Assembly: GCA_946997485.1 (NCBI GenBank)
Contig: CAMPVF010000010.1
Span: forward strand, 1-64,000
Reading direction: 5' to 3'
Length of the DNA: 64,000 nt
From: an uncultured Atopobium sp.
Lineage (GTDB): Bacteria; Actinomycetota; Coriobacteriia; Coriobacteriales; Atopobiaceae
Positions 25,483 through 35,099 of this stretch are shown here, in pieces. The translations under genes were made by a program, and so were the position numbers. Every line of letters starts with the position of its first letter. The stretch's first letter is position 1. The notes beneath the pieces were generated by a model, which saw nothing but the letters and a program-made list of their open reading frames with translations, searched no databases and had not been told where the DNA came from.

Positions 25483-27663
25483 CTAATGATGTTCGGCAGG
25501 CGGCGCAGGCGCGGGCGCAGGTGCTGGAGCCGGCGCAGGTGCAGGAGCTGGTCCAGGCGCAGGCGCGGGAGCCGGCGTGTGCCGCGGATGTTCTTGTGCA
25601 GGTGGCGTTTGACCGTTTTGCTCTCGAGGCGTTGCTTCTTCTCCTGGACGCTCTTGGCGCGGAGTGGTTTCGGTTGGCGTAGCTTCTTGTGGTCCATCGG
25701 CTACATCATCGTGACGTTCGATATTTGCATCGGGCGTTGTGTTCTTAAACACCCAGGTAGTGTTGGGTTTATATTGCACCGTGGCATCGGTGTGCGGGAA
25801 ATCGGCAGACGGCGCATTGCCAAGCACGCGGTTTATAAAATCGGCGTAAATGGGCACGCTGGTAAGCGCGGGCGAACCATTGGAACCACGCACACGCACG
25901 GATGCTTCCTGGATATAACCGCTCCACACAGCAACGCTTAGGCTGGGCGTAACGCCGCAATACCACAGGTCGCGAAAGGCTTCTGACGTACCAGTTTTGC
26001 CAGCCATAGGCTGCTTAATGTGCACAAGTCCCTGCAGCGATTTTGCGGTACCTGTTTGTACCACTGCTTTCATAACGTTAAGCGTAGCCTCGGCAACTTC
26101 GGGCGAAAGCACACGCGTAGGCTTATCGGCGTGCTCGTACACACTGTTACCGTTGCGGTCTTTAATAGCGGTAATCGAAACGGGATCGCGGTGAATACCG
26201 CCGCTGGCAAGCGTTGCATATGCATCGGCCATTTGCAAAACAGGAATGCCGTCGGTACCAAGTGTCATAGAGTCGTAAGGCGGCAGCTTGGTTTTAATAC
26301 CCAAATTGTGTGCCATCTCGGCAACTTTATCGGCACCAATAGCCTGAATGAGCTGTACAAATGCCGTGTTCGAAGAAACGGCAAACGCCTGAGTAAGCGA
26401 AATGGTGCCATAGCTATGAAAACCAAAGTTTGACACCTTCCACACGGGCGACGCTTGATAGGGCGAGTTTGCGTTAATGCGCACGGTTGGGTCGACGCCC
26501 TCGTTTATCGCGCAGGCAAGGGTAAACGTCTTAAACGCAGAACCGGCTTGACGGTGCGCCTGCGTGGCCAGGTTAAATTGGTTGCTGTTGTAGTCTTTGC
26601 CGCCCACCATGGCTTTTACGTAGCCTGTTTGCGGGTCGATAGCAACGAGCGCCGATTCAAGACGCTTATTGCCAATTGCTTTAAGACGACCGGCTACGGC
26701 AGCTTGGGCGTTGTCCTGAATAGCTGGGTCGATGGTGGTGTACACCTTAAGGCCGCCTTGCATAACGGTGTCTTGGTCGAAATCAGCAAGTAACAGCTGC
26801 TTAATGTAGTCGGCAATGTAGGGGTAGCGACCATGTGCGGTGCTAAATTTACCGGGGTGAATTTCGAGCGGCTCAGCCACAGCGGCATCGTGCTCCTCTT
26901 GCGAAATATCCCCGGCAGCAAGCATGCGATCGAGCACCATGTTGCGGCGCGAGGTAGCAGCATCGGGGTTTACAAACGGGTCGTAACGCGAAGGCGCCTG
27001 CGGCAAACCCGAAATCATAGCTGCTTGTGCGAGGGTAAGATCTTTGGCAGAGGTATTAAAGTAGGTAATTGCCGCAGCTTGAATACCATATGCACCATGT
27101 CCAAAGTAAATGGTGTTGAGGTACATATTAAGAATTTGGTCTTTGGTGTAAATTTTTTCCATCTGAATGGAAATGTATGCCTCGCGCACTTTACGACGCA
27201 ACGTTTGCTCAAACTGCTCTTTTGACAACACGGTGTTACGCACAAGCTGCTGCGTAATGGTAGAAGCACCCTCGGAGCGGCCGCGGGCAGTTTTTACAAT
27301 GGCGCGCACAATACCCTGCGGGTCGACACCGTTGTGTTTATAAAAACGCGAATCTTCGGTATCTACCACAGCTTTTAGCACGTAGGGCGAAATTTGATCG
27401 CTCGTAACGCTGCGGCGGTTTTGCAAATAAAATTCGGCAATAACTGAGTTGTCGGCGGCATATACAGTGGTGGGCTCGCCTACCACGTATGAATCGGCAG
27501 AGGTGTAGTTAGGCAAATCCTCCAACCACGACGACACAAGCGACCCCAACGACATGGCAAGTGCTAAGCAGAGCAGGGCAATAAAACCAAAAAATCCGGC
27601 AATACCAAACTTTGCAACATGTGTTTTGCTGTGTTGTCGCGCTCTACGGGTTCTGACGCCCAT
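25483..27663 (-). CDS. Class A penicillin-binding protein (PBP1a-type transglycosylase/transpeptidase)
   Basis: Polymerises and cross-links peptidoglycan outside the membrane. The 726-residue product has a basic cytoplasmic N-terminus and a membrane anchor near 19-46. The GT51 glycosyltransferase domain has catalytic Glu103 (EDSRFYKHNGVD) and the EGASTITQQLVRN motif. The transpeptidase domain has SAFK at 375-378, SSN at 430-432 and KTGT near 558. The C-terminus is a long Pro/Glu/Thr then Pro-Ala repeat (APAPAP) tail ending AEHH, probably a wall-spanning or flexible extension. GGAGG precedes the ATG, and a promoter lies at 27694-27724. It is divergent from tyrS and upstream of the PTS genes. 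Confidence 0.96.
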   Translation of the reverse strand: MGVRTRRARQHSKTHVAKFGIAGFFGFIALLCLALAMSLGSLVSSWLEDLPNYTSADSYVVGEPTTVYAADNSVIAEFYLQNRRSVTSDQISPYVLKAVVDTEDSRFYKHNGVDPQGIVRAIVKTARGRSEGASTITQQLVRNTVLSKEQFEQTLRRKVREAYISIQMEKIYTKDQILNMYLNTIYFGHGAYGIQAAAITYFNTSAKDLTLAQAAMISGLPQAPSRYDPFVNPDAATSRRNMVLDRMLAAGDISQEEHDAAVAEPLEIHPGKFSTAHGRYPYIADYIKQLLLADFDQDTVMQGGLKVYTTIDPAIQDNAQAAVAGRLKAIGNKRLESALVAIDPQTGYVKAMVGGKDYNSNQFNLATQAHRQAGSAFKTFTLACAINEGVDPTVRINANSPYQASPVWKVSNFGFHSYGTISLTQAFAVSSNTAFVQLIQAIGADKVAEMAHNLGIKTKLPPYDSMTLGTDGIPVLQMADAYATLASGGIHRDPVSITAIKDRNGNSVYEHADKPTRVLSPEVAEATLNVMKAVVQTGTAKSLQGLVHIKQPMAGKTGTSEAFRDLWYCGVTPSLSVAVWSGYIQEASVRVRGSNGSPALTSVPIYADFINRVLGNAPSADFPHTDATVQYKPNTTWVFKNTTPDANIERHDDVADGPQEATPTETTPRQERPGEEATPREQNGQTPPAQEHPRHTPAPAPAPGPAPAPAPAPAPAPAPAPPAEHH
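25488..25575 (-). repeat. Pro-Ala-encoding microsatellite at the 3' end of the PBP gene
   Basis: A GC-rich run of six-base units (plus strand GGCGCA/GGTGCT/GGAGCC variants) encodes alternating Pro and Ala over about 25 residues. Copy change keeps the reading frame and would lengthen or shorten the extracellular tail. Confidence 0.8.
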
Positions 27664-27693
27664 ACAACCTCCTAGAAGTAGTTCAATGTTCTT

Positions 27694-27724
27694 ATTATAA
27701 GCGATTTAAGATCATTTGTTGCAA
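27694..27724 (-). promoter_or_regulatory. PBP gene promoter
   Basis: On the minus strand a perfect TATAAT (27694-27699) has TTGCAA (27719-27724) upstream, with a rather long 19-base spacer. Transcription would start about 25 bases before the ATG. Confidence 0.5.
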
Positions 27725-27887
27725 AATGCATTAAGCGCGTGCAGTTGTTATGTACGCGCGCTAAAAATCTGCATCTGCCGTGCATCTGTGCTCATGTTTG
27801 ATGGTGCTATACGCTACAATAACAAAAGCTATCGTGCGCATCGCATATGCTCGCGCATCGCAAACTTCGACGATATGGAGGACATCG

Positions 27888-29105
27888 TTGGTATCAGTAG
27901 AAGAGCAGCTCAAGGTTATTACCTCGGGCACCATGCAAATTGTACCTATAGATGAGCTTAAGGCAAAGCTCGAAAAAGGAAAACCGCTCACCATCAAACT
28001 TGGCGTCGATCCAACATCACCCGATTTGCACCTTGGCCACGCGGTTCCCTTACGCAAAATGCGCCAGTTCCAAGATTTGGGGCACCGCGTTGTGCTTATT
28101 ATCGGTAACGGCACCGCGCTTATTGGCGATCCATCGGGTCGCGATTCTACCCGCCCGCCTCTTACCGAAGAGCAGGTAGAAACCAATGCGCAAACCTACG
28201 TTGCTCAGGCAATGAAAATTCTCGACCCCGAAAAAACGTCCATTGTTCACAATGGCGACTGGCTTAAACCGCTCGACCTTGCACATATGCTCTCGATTAT
28301 GAGCAAATTTAATGTTGCGCGTATTCTTGAGCGCGAAGATTTTCACAAGCGCTATACCAACGAACAATCAATCTCCCTCCACGAATTTATCTATCCTGTG
28401 CTGCAAGCCTACGACTCGGTAGTTGTATCTGCCGATTTGGAAATGGGCGGCAACGACCAAATCTTTAACCTGCTTGCCGGTCGCGACCTTATGCGCGCTG
28501 AAGGTATGGAGCCGCAGGTAGCGCTTACCATGCCGCTGCTTGTAGGTATCGATGGCAGCAAAAAGATGTCCAAAAGCTACGGCAACTACGTTGGCCTTAC
28601 CGACGAGCCAGACGACATGTTTGGCAAGCTCATGTCTATTCCCGACGAGCTTATTGCCTCGTATTACCGTTTGTGCTCAACCTTTAGCATCGACGAAATT
28701 GATGCCGTTGACCAGCAGTTTAAAGACAACACCGCAAATCCCTATGAGCTTAAACGCAAACTTGCGGTAAATATCGTTGATTTGTACCACGGCGCAGGTG
28801 CCGGTGCTGCAGGGCAGGATGCATTTGATGCAACGTTTAAGCATGGCGATGTTCCAGAGAATATTCCTGAGTTTTCGCTTTCGTGTGTGCAAGAAAACGA
28901 CGAGCACATGGTGTACCTTGCCAAGCTGCTTGTTGATGTAAAACTTGCGCCATCAACAGGAGAAGCACGCAGGCGCATCGACGGTGGCGGCGTTAAAATA
29001 AACGGCGTTGCTGTAAAGCCAAAATGCTATAACCTACCAGCCGATACGTTTACAAGCGGCTGTGTTATGCAATTTGGTAAACGAGCCTGGGCGCGCCTTG
29101 TGTAG
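27888..29105 (+). CDS. tyrS: Tyrosyl-tRNA synthetase
   Basis: Charges tRNA-Tyr. The start chosen is TTG 27888, six bases after GGAGG, giving 405 residues and the usual N-terminus (VSVEEQLKVI). Upstream in-frame starts back to 27780 lack a ribosome site. Class I motifs are visible: HLGH (DLHLGHAVPL) near 48 and KMSKS near 225, with the tRNA-binding S4 domain at the end (APSTGEARRRIDGGGVKING). No T-box core was found upstream, unlike pheS. It is divergent from the PBP gene. A 13-bp hairpin follows at 29132-29178. Confidence 0.96.
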   Translation: MVSVEEQLKVITSGTMQIVPIDELKAKLEKGKPLTIKLGVDPTSPDLHLGHAVPLRKMRQFQDLGHRVVLIIGNGTALIGDPSGRDSTRPPLTEEQVETNAQTYVAQAMKILDPEKTSIVHNGDWLKPLDLAHMLSIMSKFNVARILEREDFHKRYTNEQSISLHEFIYPVLQAYDSVVVSADLEMGGNDQIFNLLAGRDLMRAEGMEPQVALTMPLLVGIDGSKKMSKSYGNYVGLTDEPDDMFGKLMSIPDELIASYYRLCSTFSIDEIDAVDQQFKDNTANPYELKRKLAVNIVDLYHGAGAGAAGQDAFDATFKHGDVPENIPEFSLSCVQENDEHMVYLAKLLVDVKLAPSTGEARRRIDGGGVKINGVAVKPKCYNLPADTFTSGCVMQFGKRAWARLV

Positions 29106-29131
29106 CCGCTTTTGAATTGTGAGTATTATTT

Positions 29132-29178
29132 GCAGGAACACACATACATGTTGAGATTATTTGTATGTGTGTTCGTGC
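29132..29178 (+). terminator. Hairpin after tyrS, possible terminator
   Basis: A perfect 13-bp stem, GAACACACATACA (29136-29148) and TGTATGTGTGTTC (29162-29174), is extended by GCA/TGC beyond a mismatch. The T run comes only some ten bases later, so termination is likely but not textbook. Confidence 0.55.
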
Positions 29179-29248
29179 GATATGTTTTGCACATACTATC
29201 TACTACGTACATTAAACCTACTACCTTTATGGAGATGTGCTTTACACC

Positions 29249-31234
29249 ATGCAGACGTATACCCTTGCTCACGTTGTTTTCGAACAAGAACAGCGTGCAT
29301 ATGATGTACCAACACTCTACTATCGCACCAATGTAACCGTTCATATTACGGGCGAGCGAAGCGTTGCCCTTATGGGCGCGGGTACATTTGATGCCACCAC
29401 GTTTATGAATGCGTTTTCGTACCAAAAGTGGAAAACGTACACGCACACAAGCGACGTGTGGCTACATATTGAACTTAAAGGTAGTGCGGTTGATCTTATT
29501 GCAACCTACGCTCAAGAATTTGATGAGGCGCCACGGACGCGGAGCTCAAAGCATCACATCGAGCAATCAGACGCGTGGCAAGCGGTGGATATCTCGCTTG
29601 ACTGCAGCGACAACCCCGTGCTGCTTGGATTTCAGCTTGTTACAAGCGGCGCGTGCGAACTTAAGAATGCCTACTACTACACGCATGTAGACGAAGCAGA
29701 TATTACCCCCGTTGAGCTGGCGCTTTGCACTACCACCTTTAAAAAAGAGCCCTATATCATTAACAATGCTCGTCGCATTCGCCACTCCATTCTTGAAAGC
29801 GATGAGCCTATCGCACAGCACCTTACAATGCATATTGTGGATAACGGTCGCACGCTGGGCAAAGAAGACGTGGTATGCAAGGGTATTTACCTGCACCCCA
29901 ACCCCAATGCGGGCGGTTCGGGTGGCTATGCCCGCGGCATGATAGAAGCCAAACGCCAAACACCGCGCGCAACACACGTGCTGCTCATGGACGACGACGT
30001 TGAGGTGTGCCCCGAAAGCATTATTCGCACCTATACGCTGCTTTCAATTATAAAACCGCGTTATAGCTCGGCGTTTATCAGCGGCGCTATGATGTGCCTT
30101 GAAGACCCCGGCATGCGCTGGGAAGACGTTGGGCACATGCTTCCTAACGGCCAGTGTTTGTCGCTTAAAAGCCCCAATATGATGACGCTATTCTCAAACG
30201 TAGTGCGCAACGAAGTAATGTGCAACGAAAGCGATCTTACGAATATTATCGAAACAGAAAACCAGTATGCGGGCTGGTGGTACTGCGTTATACCAATGCA
30301 AACCATCGAGGAGATTGGTCTGCCGCTGCCGCTGTTTGTACGCTTTGACGATATTGAATATTCGCTGCGTGCGCACTGCGATTTTATTACGATGAACGGC
30401 ATTGCCGTGTGGCACATGGGCTTTAACACAAAATACAGCGCCGCCGTTGAGCGCTACCAAACAACGCGCAACTCGTTTATTACGCAAGCAACGTCGAATA
30501 TTTGCTCGTTTGAAAGCCTTCTTATTCGTTTTAAGAGCCTTGCCTGCGAGCTCGACCTGCGCAAATTTAACTACACCGATGCTGCATTGGCGCTTGAGGG
30601 TTTTGAAGACTTCCTTAAAGGGCCTTCGTTTATTATGAAAAAAGGCCAGGTAGAAGAGCGCTTTATGTATGCCAACCGCAATTGCGAAAAGCTCCTGCCC
30701 AAACAAGACTTCAAAAAAGCGCTTCAAGAGCACGGCTGGGACTCAATTATTCAAGCGTATGCATCGCCCTACCTCACCAATTTTGAAGGCTCATTCGACG
30801 TGCACCGCAGCATTAAGCAGCGCGTTATCGACTACATAACCTTTAACGGACAGCGCATGCACATGTTTGCAAAAACCAAGCCCGAACCTGCAGTTATCGA
30901 CCACGCAGGTTGGCTGTATCAGCCGGGCGTAATTTCGCAGCGTGAGCATCTTATTGTTATTAACCGCTTTAATGGCGCAGGTTGCATACGTACGCGCGAT
31001 GAAAAGCGCTTTGCTGAGCTGCACAAACGCTTGATGAGCGACCTTGCCTACTTTAGCACGCACAAAGACGAGCTCGTGCGTGCGTACCGCGATGCGTTTA
31101 GCACCATGACGTCAGATGCGTTTTGGCTTAATTACCTGGGCGTAGATGCGTCTGAACATGAAGCTGCAGCTGATGATGCGAATACGCATGCTCAGACCCA
31201 AGACCACACTCAGCACCCGGATCAACACCAGTAA
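29249..31234 (+). CDS. GlfT2-like family 2 glycosyltransferase
   Basis: A 661-residue cytoplasmic or membrane-associated glycosyltransferase. The architecture matches the galactofuranosyltransferase GlfT2 group: an N-terminal beta-sandwich of about 150 residues, a GT-A domain with LALCTTTFKKEP, NPNAGGSGGYARGM and the metal-binding LMDDDVEVCPES near 247, then WWYCVIP, FVRFDDIEYSLR and WHMGF, and a helical C-terminal region. The tail is Asp/Gln/His-rich. Galactofuran polymerisation is known for the mycobacterial relatives; the sugar here is not shown. The start is ATG 29249; GTG 29237 is possible and neither has ideal spacing from GGAG. The U32 gene follows after 15 bases, suggesting co-transcription. 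Confidence 0.82.
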   Translation: MQTYTLAHVVFEQEQRAYDVPTLYYRTNVTVHITGERSVALMGAGTFDATTFMNAFSYQKWKTYTHTSDVWLHIELKGSAVDLIATYAQEFDEAPRTRSSKHHIEQSDAWQAVDISLDCSDNPVLLGFQLVTSGACELKNAYYYTHVDEADITPVELALCTTTFKKEPYIINNARRIRHSILESDEPIAQHLTMHIVDNGRTLGKEDVVCKGIYLHPNPNAGGSGGYARGMIEAKRQTPRATHVLLMDDDVEVCPESIIRTYTLLSIIKPRYSSAFISGAMMCLEDPGMRWEDVGHMLPNGQCLSLKSPNMMTLFSNVVRNEVMCNESDLTNIIETENQYAGWWYCVIPMQTIEEIGLPLPLFVRFDDIEYSLRAHCDFITMNGIAVWHMGFNTKYSAAVERYQTTRNSFITQATSNICSFESLLIRFKSLACELDLRKFNYTDAALALEGFEDFLKGPSFIMKKGQVEERFMYANRNCEKLLPKQDFKKALQEHGWDSIIQAYASPYLTNFEGSFDVHRSIKQRVIDYITFNGQRMHMFAKTKPEPAVIDHAGWLYQPGVISQREHLIVINRFNGAGCIRTRDEKRFAELHKRLMSDLAYFSTHKDELVRAYRDAFSTMTSDAFWLNYLGVDASEHEAAADDANTHAQTQDHTQHPDQHQ

Positions 31235-31249
31235 GGCGCTCACTCACCC

Positions 31250-33892
31250 ATGACAACTGCCGCTACGCCACAACACCATACCAACACTCATACACCCAAT
31301 ACGCTGGAGCTGCTTGCACCTGCCGGCTCGCCGGCTGCGTTTTATGCTGCACTGTATTCGGGCGCCGATGCCATTTACTGTGCACTGGGCTGCGATTTTA
31401 ATGCCCGCCGCGGTGCCGATAATTTTTCGGACGAAGAATTTCAGCAAGCATGCAAAGATGCACACCTGCTTGGCGTGCACGTGTATGTGCCCGTAAATAT
31501 TGAGGTTCGTACCAGCGAAATTGAGCCGTTGTGTGCACTTGTACAACGCGCGTGGCTGCTTGGAGCTGATGCGTTTATCGTGCAAGACTGGGGCGTTATG
31601 TATGAGCTCAGCAGGCGTTTTCCCTTTATTGAGCTGCATGTTTCTACGCAATCGAACATTCACGACCCGCGCGGCATTATGTGGTGTAAACATCACGGCG
31701 CAACGCGCGTAACACTCTCGCGTGAGCTCAGCCTCCCTGAGCTCAAAGAGCTTTCAAAAACACAGGTTGACTTGGAGTGTTTTGGTCATGGTGCCATTTG
31801 CTTTTGCTATTCGGGCATATGCATGCTAAGCTCGCTTAACGGTCAGCGCTCCGCAAACCGCGGCCTGTGTGCACAGCCCTGCCGTTTGCATTACGAACTT
31901 ATCGACGAAGACAACCACGTGTACAACACCAAAGCCGCCGACCATTTGTTGTGCCCAAAAGACTACAACACGCAACAAAACCTGGAGGATATGGCCGCCG
32001 CTGGTGTGCACTCGCTTAAAATTGAAGGCCGCATGAAAAGCGCAGCGTATGTGTATGCCGTTGTAAAGGCCTATCGCATGCGACTTGACGCCATATATGC
32101 AGGTAGAACACTTAGCGCCGCCGAGGAAGAAGAAATTCACAACCTGCTGTACCGCAGCTTTAACCGCGGGTTTACCACTGCATACCTAAAAGGCACATCG
32201 GGAAACGAAATGATGAGCTACGAGCGGTCGAACAACCGCGGTGAGCTTATAGGACAGGTGTGTGCGGCGGAAAATTTGGGCGTGTATAAACGTCCACGTC
32301 CGGATAAGCCGGGGCGTTTTCGCTATAAACCAACTGCAAAACTGCAGGTAAAACTCACGCGGGCGGTGCAAAAAGACGACCTTTTGGAGCTTAGACTCGA
32401 TGGTCACAGCGACTTTTTAACATCAAAAGTTACAAGCGATGCAAAAGCGGGCGACATTATCGAATGCCAAACGGCGCGTTGCGTGCCTGTTGGCTGCCCG
32501 GTGCGACTTATTCGCTCTCAAGCATACATGGATATTGCACAGGCGTGCAGCAACCATACACTCGCGCGCAAGCGCCCCATTGCAGTTTGTGTATATGCCC
32601 ACGTAGGAGCCCCAATTTCTATACGCATGTGGCCAATTGATGATAGCCGCTGCAGTGTTGAAGTGACAGGCGATGTGCTCGAAGCCGCGCGCACAAAAGC
32701 GCTTAGCGCCTTTGACATTGAGGAGCATGTAGGGCGCATTGGTACCACGGCCTTTGAAATTGCGCATTGGGATATTAGCGTGGGCGAAGGCGTTGGTCTG
32801 GGCTTTTCTACGCTGCATAAACTACGAAGTCAAGCTACAGACGCACTTGAGGCACGCATCCTTGAGCCGTGGGAATACCACGCGCGAAAACGCTTGCTTG
32901 ACGAGGCGAAAGAAACACATCCTGTGCCCAGCATGAGCGCTGGCGCTGGCGCTGGCGCTGGACACGCGGGCGCTGGTATCACGAATATTTCAGCTGCATC
33001 TGCAGCGGCACGCAGGCAGAACAAGGACGCGCTGCCTGTTGAAGTGTGCGCGCTTGTTACCACGCCCGACATGGCCATACGTGCCCTCGAAGCAGGCGCA
33101 ACGCGGCTATACGCCACAACCGATGCGCTCATAGCAGCCGCACACGCAGGCCAAACCTGGCCATCATATACCACGTATAATCCGCACACGCACGCCTATG
33201 AGCGCCTAAGCTCCCCTATCAGTATTCTTGATGAAGTATGCCGCATGCGCGACTATCCACGCTGCGATAGCTTTGTTACCGCACACGCAACCTGCGCTGT
33301 TGGCAACATCTCTGAGCTGGCATTATGCAAACAGCGCGGCGCATACCCCGAAATTCGCTCGTGCATACCCATTCTTAACAGCTCTGCTATAGCATCCATG
33401 GCGCAAGAAGGTGCCCGCGGCATTTGGTTTTCAAACGAGCTCAGTTTAGATGAGCTGTGCGACTTAAGCAGCACAAGGGCAGATATTGCCTTTGGTACGC
33501 TCGTACTTGGACGTCCGCGCTCCATGACCACCGAACACTGTGTGCTCCAAGCTGCGCATATGTGTATTCACAATTGCGTTCGCTGCACGCTGCGCAAAAA
33601 AACGATGTATCTTAAAAGTGAGCGCGGCGACGTGCACCGCGTTACAGTAGATCTTGAAGGTAGAAGCCGCATTTATGCAGGTCATGTATTTGATGCTACG
33701 CCCGAAATTCCGCAACTGCTAAGCTGTGGCATGTCACGCTTTTTGGTTGATTGCACCCTGTTGCATAACTCCGATGTACCGGTATACATACAGCGCGTCT
33801 GTCGCGCACTTGACGCGGCAAAACGCCACGCAGCGCCGCTTTCTCGCATGCACGGTGCATATAGCGGCAGACTGTTTGACCCCATCGGCTAG
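31250..33892 (+). CDS. Peptidase U32 family protein (RlhA/TrhP-like)
   Basis: An 880-residue protein of the U32 family, whose members include collagenase-like proteases and the RNA hydroxylation proteins RlhA (23S rRNA C2501) and TrhP (tRNA U34). The N-terminal half has LELLAPAGSPAAFYAAL, the catalytic-type block HGAICFCYSGICMLSS, then CAQPCR and LKIEGRMKS, which in RNA-hydroxylation members contribute Cys ligands. A long C-terminal half follows, in the style of the extended RlhA type, with a second conserved stretch. A GGCGCT microsatellite (about 32937-32961) encodes an Ala-Gly linker near 565. The ribosome site is weak, but the frame is certain. RNA modification is more likely than proteolysis, but this is inference. 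Confidence 0.85.
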   Translation: MTTAATPQHHTNTHTPNTLELLAPAGSPAAFYAALYSGADAIYCALGCDFNARRGADNFSDEEFQQACKDAHLLGVHVYVPVNIEVRTSEIEPLCALVQRAWLLGADAFIVQDWGVMYELSRRFPFIELHVSTQSNIHDPRGIMWCKHHGATRVTLSRELSLPELKELSKTQVDLECFGHGAICFCYSGICMLSSLNGQRSANRGLCAQPCRLHYELIDEDNHVYNTKAADHLLCPKDYNTQQNLEDMAAAGVHSLKIEGRMKSAAYVYAVVKAYRMRLDAIYAGRTLSAAEEEEIHNLLYRSFNRGFTTAYLKGTSGNEMMSYERSNNRGELIGQVCAAENLGVYKRPRPDKPGRFRYKPTAKLQVKLTRAVQKDDLLELRLDGHSDFLTSKVTSDAKAGDIIECQTARCVPVGCPVRLIRSQAYMDIAQACSNHTLARKRPIAVCVYAHVGAPISIRMWPIDDSRCSVEVTGDVLEAARTKALSAFDIEEHVGRIGTTAFEIAHWDISVGEGVGLGFSTLHKLRSQATDALEARILEPWEYHARKRLLDEAKETHPVPSMSAGAGAGAGHAGAGITNISAASAAARRQNKDALPVEVCALVTTPDMAIRALEAGATRLYATTDALIAAAHAGQTWPSYTTYNPHTHAYERLSSPISILDEVCRMRDYPRCDSFVTAHATCAVGNISELALCKQRGAYPEIRSCIPILNSSAIASMAQEGARGIWFSNELSLDELCDLSSTRADIAFGTLVLGRPRSMTTEHCVLQAAHMCIHNCVRCTLRKKTMYLKSERGDVHRVTVDLEGRSRIYAGHVFDATPEIPQLLSCGMSRFLVDCTLLHNSDVPVYIQRVCRALDAAKRHAAPLSRMHGAYSGRLFDPIG

Positions 33893-33983
33893 AGTGCCTG
33901 CGTGCATAATAGCGTGCATAATAGCGCGCGTAATCAGCTGCGTGTTACTGCTGTTTGCGGCTTGTTTATGCACGAGTATGCAC
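33893..33983. repeat. 12-bp tandem repeat after the U32 gene
   Basis: GCGTGCATAATA occurs twice exactly (33900-33911, 33912-33923) with a partial third, just after the stop codon of the U32 gene and before the convergent C39-like gene. No convincing terminator was seen in this short gap. Confidence 0.6.
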
Positions 33984-35099
33984 CTATTTTTTATCGGCTG
34001 CTTTTACGCTTATTGAATACAGCTCGGTTACATTATCGGCAACAGATCCAAGCGCCCAGCTGGTATTAGTTGCTTTATAGCTTGTTGGGTCGAACAGCAC
34101 AACGCTGCCATCTTTGCGCAAGCCGGTGAGCAACACCCAGTGCGCATACGGGCTGGTAAAGCCCTCTTTTACCGAAACAAGTGCCGCTTTGGTAGCGTCG
34201 GATGTAGCCACTTTAATATTTTCGGCAGATGGCGTGTAATCTTTTACAGAAAGCCCAAGCTCAGCTGCTTTATTCTTAAAGAACGATGCATTTACGCCGC
34301 GGTTTGCTTCGGCATAATCGCCCGCCGATTGCGCAAGCACGTCGGGAGTGTGCTCGTTTGAGCCGGTAAGGTAGGCGTCGGCCATAAATAGTGCCGTTAA
34401 GCCCGAACCATCAACACCAAGCACCGACGACAAAAATGGCACATGACCCCAGTGAGAGTCCCAGTTGTACACTGCAGGAACAGTGCCTTTTGCAATTTCG
34501 CCGTCGTATGCAGACGCCTTGCCATCGCTCGAAAGCTGTGCACGCACAAATTCCGCGGCCTGAGGCTCATTTACTGCAAGCTCAACCAGGCGCTCATCGG
34601 TATACTCGCCCGCATGCTCCGCAATATACAGCATGGTGTCGCTGTAATTAAGCGCGGGAATAAGCTTTTGGGTTAGATTGTCGGAAGCTTTTGGACTAAC
34701 ACGGCTATCGATAGCGTTTACTTCAACCTTAGTACTTGCAGGCGAAAGCCAACCGCGCACACAGCTGCTTACGCAGCCGCCCACCAACACAAGAAGCGCG
34801 ATGAGTACAACGGCACTTATTGCGAGCAGGGCATACATAACGGTTGTGTCGCTTGCATTGCCAAACAGGCGACGGCGACGACGCTTAGAGATGTGGCGTA
34901 CGTTAAGGCCGGCATCGGTGCCGCGAATAGTGCGGTAGTTGCGGTGGCTTTTGTAGGGCAAAAAGCGCTGGCGGCGACTGTGATCGTTTGGCGTAGCACG
35001 ATTTTGATGTGTAGCTTGCGCAGATCCGCGCGCACGCGACGCGCCTGACGATTGCATTGATAGCGAGTTTGTTGTGCGCCCCAAGCGATGTGAGTCCAT
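33984..35099 (-). CDS. Membrane-anchored C39-like peptidase fold protein, catalytic Cys replaced
   Basis: A 371-residue protein. AAGGAGG eight bases before ATG 35099 decides the start over 35126. A basic, disordered cytoplasmic region (about 1-85, ending KRRRRR) leads to a membrane helix near 88-108 and an extracellular domain like Peptidase_C39_2: VYNWDSHWGHVPF, then VDGSGLTALFMADAYLTG, later HWVLLTGLRKDGSVVLFDPTS. In active relatives the second block reads SGCGPT; here it reads DGSGLT, so the catalytic Cys is Ser232. His320 and Asp337 are kept. A Cys protease that has become a Ser enzyme, or more likely an inactive binding or scaffold protein, is inferred. It is divergent from argR. Confidence 0.75.
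   Translation of the reverse strand: MDSHRLGRTTNSLSMQSSGASRARGSAQATHQNRATPNDHSRRQRFLPYKSHRNYRTIRGTDAGLNVRHISKRRRRRLFGNASDTTVMYALLAISAVVLIALLVLVGGCVSSCVRGWLSPASTKVEVNAIDSRVSPKASDNLTQKLIPALNYSDTMLYIAEHAGEYTDERLVELAVNEPQAAEFVRAQLSSDGKASAYDGEIAKGTVPAVYNWDSHWGHVPFLSSVLGVDGSGLTALFMADAYLTGSNEHTPDVLAQSAGDYAEANRGVNASFFKNKAAELGLSVKDYTPSAENIKVATSDATKAALVSVKEGFTSPYAHWVLLTGLRKDGSVVLFDPTSYKATNTSWALGSVADNVTELYSISVKAADKK

Noticed and set aside
27664..27887. T-box before tyrS
   Set aside because: No AGGGTGGTACCGCG-like core or terminator was found.
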